Positions 59,672 through 64,000 of a stretch of DNA of 64,000 bases are shown here, piece after piece. The position numbers were made by a program, and so were the translations under genes. A model generated the notes under the pieces. It saw nothing but the letters and a program-made list of their open reading frames with translations, had not been told where the DNA came from and did not search any database. The DNA is from Pollenia angustigena (lineage: Eukaryota; Arthropoda; Insecta; Diptera; Polleniidae), in assembly GCA_930367215.1 (NCBI GenBank), contig OV884056.1:195651310-195715309 (forward strand), given 5' to 3'. Each line of letters opens with the position of its first letter. Position 1 is the first letter of the stretch.

Positions 59672-59956
59672 TTGGTATGTGACAATGCTCAATGCCACAG
59701 TCGGCTACAAATTATTTCTGACAACTCTCCAGCTACGCTCCTTTGGTCAAAAATAAAAAGTACGGTAACAACAACGATGAATGTACCGAACGTAATTCCC
59801 ACCCATGTAGGAGAAAAGAGGCTTGTCTTTTTAGAACAGATGATTAATGCTTCTAAGACATGTATAACTACTGGAGATTTCAGTAGAGCCATACAACATA
59901 CTTCATCGTTTTACCAATCTGCTCTGGATCTGGAAGATATGCCTGTTGGTCAATAA
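59672..59956 (+). pseudogene. Tc1/IS630-type DDE transposase C-terminal fragment
   Basis: A 94-codon open frame starts MVCDNAQCHSRLQ, resembling the CDNAPCHxRL motif with the second catalytic aspartate of IS630/Tc1-type transposases. SPATLLWSKIKSTV stands where SPMLNPIENxWSKxKxxV is expected, so the segment with the last acidic residue seems deleted. The end ALDLEDMPVG recalls the closing MEDMPVG of some members of this group. It lies exactly between the foldback arms, as a captured or original core. Family assignment comes from motif memory only. Confidence 0.55.
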
Positions 59957-60125
59957 TACTGCGATTTGTATTTATTTTCATATTTATCGATCCTTGTTAG
60001 TTATGCATGTTTGTTGAATGAATATAATAAAAATTATATAGAATTTTTATTTGGAATTTTCTCAATTCCAAATAAAAATTTCCCAATTATCAAAAAGTAA
60101 TTTCAATTTTTGGGAATACAAAATT

Positions 60126-61521
60126 TTAATTTCAAAAGATTTTGTTATTCGTGCTTAATTCCCAGTTTTTATTATTGATAAAAACACTTGAAATTTATTG
60201 TTGATGGGATAAGCTATTCCTATGCATTTCACTGGTTGCTTAGGCCAGATCATCAGGAAACTTCATCCATAAAGGTTTTAGACAAACTAAAGATATTAAA
60301 CCAAATAAAACTGTTAAACGTATAAGAATTATAGCAACAGTTCTACTTGTAACAATATCAAAGTTTAAACAAAACACATCAACAATAAACAACAGTGGGT
60401 TCATCTCATCTTACATTTCCCCACTACAATTAGTTGAAATTCTCTCAACATTAATTGTAGTTGTAAGTAGGTTAAGAAAAACAAAATGAAAAAAACAACA
60501 ACTTACAAAAGATGTTGTCAATTAAGTGTTTTTTAGGCCGTGCACTGCCTGTTTATTATCAAAAAGTAATTTCAATTTTTGGGAATACAAAATTTTAATT
60601 TCAAAAGATTTTGTTATTCGTGCTTAATTCCCAGTTTTTATTATTGATAAAAACACTTGAAATTTATTGTTGATGGGATAAGCTATTCCTATGCATTTCA
60701 CTGGTTGCTTAGGCCAGATCATCAGGAAACTTCATCCATAAAGGTTTTAGACAAACTAAAGATATTAAACCAAATAAAACTGTTAAACGTATAAGAATTA
60801 TAGCAACAGTTCTACTTTGATATTGTTACAAGTAGAACTGTTGCTATAATTCTTATACGTTTAACAGTTTTATTTGGTTTAATATCTTTAGTTTGTCTAA
60901 AACCTTTATGGATGAAGTTTCCTGATGATCTGGCCTAAGCAACCAGTGAAATGCATAGGAATAGCTTATCCCATCAACAATAAATTTCAAGTGTTTTTAT
61001 CAATAATAAAAACTGGGAATTAAGCACGAATAACAAAATCTTTTGAAATTAAAATTTTGTATTCCCAAAAATTGAAATTACTTTTTGATAATAAACAGGC
61101 AGTGCACGGCCTAAAAAACACTTAATTGACAACATCTTTTGTAAGTTGTTGTTTTTTTCATTTTGTTTTTCTTAACCTACTTACAACTACAATTAATGTT
61201 GAGAGAATTTCAACTAATTGTAGTGGGGAAATGTAAGATGAGATGAACCCACTGTTGTTTATTGTTGATGTGTTTTGTTTAAACTTTGATATTGTTACAA
61301 GTAGAACTGTTGCTATAATTCTTATACGTTTAACAGTTTTATTTGGTTTAATATCTTTAGTTTGTCTAAAACCTTTATGGATGAAGTTTCCTGATGATCT
61401 GGCCTAAGCAACCAGTGAAATGCATAGGAATAGCTTATCCCATCAACAATAAATTTCAAGTGTTTTTATTAATAATAAAAACTGGGAATTAAGCACGAAT
61501 AACAAAATCTTTTGAAATTAA
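60126..61521. repeat. Near-perfect palindrome with 691 bp arms
   Basis: Arm 60126-60816 is repeated in reverse at 60831-61521, with a 14 bp spacer (TTGATATTGTTACA) and very few differences (for example ATCAATAATAAAA against ATTAATAATAAAA). Each arm itself contains a partial direct duplication with a 469 bp period (ATTATCAAAAAGTAATTTC at 60086 and 60555). No coding sequence. It interrupts the right arm of the foldback element. Confidence 0.9.
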
Positions 61522-62215
61522 TTTCCCAATTTCATTTGGAATTTTCTCAATTTCAAATTGAAATTCTCAATTTCATTTGGAATTTTCTCAATATCAAATT
61601 GAATTTCTCATTTTCAATTGGAATTTTTGTCAGTATCAAATTGAAATTCTCAATTTCATTTGGAATTTTCTCAATTTCATCTTGAATTTTCTCATTTTAA
61701 ATGAAAAATGGTGTAGAGTCGACGACTTTCTTTAACTAGAGTCGACAACCTTTTTTGACAACTTTAGTTGACCAGAGTTGACAAAAGCTGACAATTTAGT
61801 TGACTAAAATCGATGACTTAAGATGACTAGAGTAGACTAAATTGGACTCACTACAGTCGACGACCACAGAAAATTACTTTAGTTTACTGGATTCGACGAC
61901 TTAAATTTTGTCGACGGCTTTAGTTGACTAGAGTCGTTATCATGAATCGACGACCTTAGTCGACTAGAATATTTAATTGACTTTAGTCGATAACTTTATT
62001 TGACTAGAGACGATGGCTTGAGATCAGTTACCAAGAGTTCAGTGGTTGCTCTTCTCTCTGTTTAACTACAGTCAATTACTTAAAATAACAACTGAGGCCT
62101 CGAGCTTATCAATAATTATAAGAGAGTTAAATTTCTTCAGTTAACTGGATTCGACGACTTAAATTAAGTCGACTGAAGTCGTCTAGAGTCTTTAATTGAT
62201 AAGTTACCAAGAGTT

Positions 62216-62859
62216 AAGTGCTTGCTCTTCTCTCTGTTTAACGACATTAATTAAATAAGACTTTTCAGTGTTTAGCGAGCTTTAAAATTGTGCCTTTATT
62301 ATGCACTTTTATTATTTATTTTAAAATTTTTGTCTTCTCTTCTTCATTGTGGCCATTATCTTTATGGTTTTGAGCAATGAAAAGCACTTAAGTTAAGTAT
62401 GTCGCAACATATGAGATTCTTTTTTTTAATTTATTAAAACAAAACTTGATTTGCATGGTTTAACGGCATTTTATACTCTTTAAGATTTTCTTGTATTTTA
62501 CGCAGATTTGAAATACGTTACGTACGTAAAATGAATTAAATTTCTTATTTATGTTGATTGAGATTTGTGAAACATCCGAAATTTGTAATGCATTTCAATT
62601 TGGAAAATTATCATTAAGATATACCGTTTTCTTCTCTTTTCAGGTAAATGTTCCCCTCTAACTTGAAACAGATATTGTAAAAGGTTTGTTTGTTATTACT
62701 CATTATTATTTAAAATGTATTATTTAAAGCTTTAAGAACTTTTGCATTTAATTTTTTTATTGTTTTCTATAATTTCTTTCAAAATCAAATCAAACCAATT
62801 TTTAATTTTTCGAATACCAACAATTATTATTTTTGTTATTACAACCACAATGTCATCAT
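62216..62859. other. AT-rich DNA without a gene
   Basis: No frame, repeat pair or RNA motif was recognised. Confidence 0.45.
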
Positions 62860-63527
62860 CATTCACTCAGTTTAGATGAGGGCTTTTACGACGTCGCTTT
62901 GTCGACGTCTCTTTTGGTTTGTTGGTGAGCGGTGTAGAAAAGAAAGAGGGGTTAACAAAATGTCTCGCTTTGTATTTTGCATGTCGTTTTTTACATTTCT
63001 CTTTTAACTTTTTCTGTTTACGTTTTATTCTTTTTCTTACTTTGAAGTGTGTGGTTGAAAATACAGTGAGACCTCGATTATCGATAATAGACGGGATCGG
63101 CAGAATTCTTGATTATTTATTTTTTTTGGTGTGTTTCTTATTTTATGTAAATATATAACGTTTTATTATGTTAACATGAGGAAAAAAGTAAATTTGGCAG
63201 AACATGCTTCCACACCGTTAAGATATTCTCTTTCTTCGTTTATTTAAATTTATTTTGATTGTTCAAAATTTAACGAAAAAAAGATAATTTGTTTATAATT
63301 TCGGATAATAGAGGCAATTTAAATCAGTGCAAAAAAATTTTTGTTTTCCATTTTATTGAAGCTGCCGGTTAATCGAATGACGGGTAATCAAGGCCATACT
63401 GTAAATAAAAAAAAGACATGCAACCAAAAATCATCGTATGAACGCAAAGAGATTTTGGAAATTGCTTTAAAAGGGAATCAAGATAAAACGACGTCGTAAA
63501 AGCCCTCATGTGAATTGAGTGATTCTT
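62860..63527. mobile_element. TIR element ending TGAGGGCTTTTACGACGTCG
   Basis: TGAGGGCTTTTACGACGTCG at 62876 is mirrored by CGACGTCGTAAAAGCCCTCA ending at about 63509. Weaker inverted pairing extends outwards (CATTCACTCAGTTTAGA with TGTGAATTGAGTGATTC). The interior carries a pogo-like insertion. It has no gene. Confidence 0.75.
63064..63401. mobile_element. pogo/Tigger-like MITE with TA duplication
   Basis: The ends read CAGTGAGACCTCGATTATCG and, reversed, CAGTATGGCCTTGATTACCC. This matches the CAGTNNNNCCTCGATTATCCG start of pogo/Tigger elements. TA sits on both sides (63062-63063 and 63402-63403). At 338 bp it is non-autonomous. Confidence 0.8.
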
Positions 63528-64000
63528 GAAAATCAACTGAACTTTTATTTACTTGTCTTTACCCGTTTTATCTCTGCTATTAAAATTTTATTTAACAAAT
63601 TACATTAAAATTGTTGACTTTGTTTGTTCATCCTCATACATACATACATCATCAGTTGTAACAAAAAAATTTAAAATTTTCTCGGTCGGTCATATTCTCA
63701 CATAAACGCATAGGAAATATACAAACAGACAGTCTACATAAATGCTGCTGCATCCTGCATTGTATAAATACATGTTGCGGTTGCAGCAAAATGGCAAAAA
63801 GAGCTTTTTAAGCGGTTTTATGATTACAAAACAAAACCGAATGTTACAAATACATACATCTTCCCTTAGTCCTTAGCATAAGGATAGATATGTTTTATGT
63901 GCTCGTTTATGCAGCAAAAAGTTTTAAGTATCCTTTTTTTATGCATAAAGCAACCAAATGAGATAAAATGAAACACATCCTAGACATTATAATTTTTTAA
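63528..64000. other. AT-rich DNA without a gene
   Basis: CATACATACATCATCAG-type runs near 63640-63655 and 63850. No gene is visible before the window ends. Confidence 0.45.

Larger units (their letters stand above)
59263..61716. mobile_element. Foldback-like element in the minisatellite
   Basis: The ends are CTACACCATTTTTCAT and its complement. Each arm is an array of units of about 42-48 bp (AAATTGAGAATTTCAATTTG, AAAATTCCAAATG): 59280-59560 on the left and 61520-61700 in reverse. The inverted similarity continues inward (AACAAGGATCGA, AATCGCAGTATTATTGACCA) to 59667 and 59922-60060. The core between the arms is a transposase fragment. The right arm is split by the 1.4 kb palindrome at 60126-61521. 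The architecture is that of Drosophila FB elements. Confidence 0.75.
58630..62215. repeat. Degenerate minisatellite of about 31 bp units
   Basis: Units of the type TTGACTAGAGTCGACGACTT run from about 58630 to 59262 and resume in the same orientation from 61717 to about 62215. Divergence between units is high. The middle is taken by the foldback-like element. Confidence 0.85.

Overview
This 64 kb window is AT-rich insect DNA, and I could not identify any host protein-coding gene, rRNA or functional tRNA in it. The repeat content points to a higher (cyclorrhaphan, probably calyptrate-like) fly. There are several decayed copies of the dipteran mini-me/DINE-1 type element with its (TA)n and (GTCY)n tracts, mariner relics, a Jockey-clade retrotransposon, foldback-like elements, and many MITEs. 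The species is inference; nothing here fixes it.

The window is best read as a stack of transposable elements inserted into one another. Region by region: 0.5-2.5 kb holds a foldback-like element with a 180 bp tandem array and a second palindromic element. 3.1-3.9 kb is a small DNA transposon whose larger relative lies in reverse at 53.5-55.5 kb. 4.06-8.48 kb is a nested stack: an outer inverted-repeat element, a hAT with a perfect 8 bp target duplication, a mariner fragment, a second hAT with a BED-finger remnant, a long-TIR element and an innermost MITE. 10.7-12.0 kb is a degraded mariner carrying a Helitron-like piece and a 298 bp MITE. 12.57-15.72 kb is another hAT with a perfect 8 bp duplication, a (TA)n tract and a large palindrome. 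17.4-18.5 kb is a MITE. 18.6-26.7 kb is a composite of a hAT with a decayed transposase, a mini-me element, a further hAT-like insertion, and copies of a family ending in ACACTCACAATATT.

The most gene-like part is 32.0-39.9 kb, a PIF/Harbinger transposon with its usual two proteins. On the + strand is a Myb/SANT-like DNA-binding protein in three putative exons. On the - strand is a HARBI1-like DDE nuclease of 356 codons in three exons, with all splice phases consistent and only one premature stop. A Jockey-clade LINE lies in intron 1 of the nuclease gene, on the same strand. Three copies of a B-box-bearing sequence of about 570 bp, possibly a tRNA-related SINE, lie between the two genes.

Region 42.8-44.1 kb has three neighbouring MITEs with 3 bp TWA duplications, the Harbinger signature. 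47.4-48.8 kb is a third hAT with a perfect 8 bp duplication. 57.2-58.3 kb is the best intact copy of the ACACTCACAATATT family. 58.6-62.2 kb is a roughly 31 bp minisatellite interrupted by a foldback-like element. That element carries a Tc1/IS630-type transposase fragment in its core and a nearly perfect 691 bp-arm palindrome. The right edge (62.9-63.5 kb) has a pogo/Tigger-like MITE inside another TIR element. Stretches not listed as elements are AT-rich sequence in which I see no gene; they may be introns or intergenic DNA.
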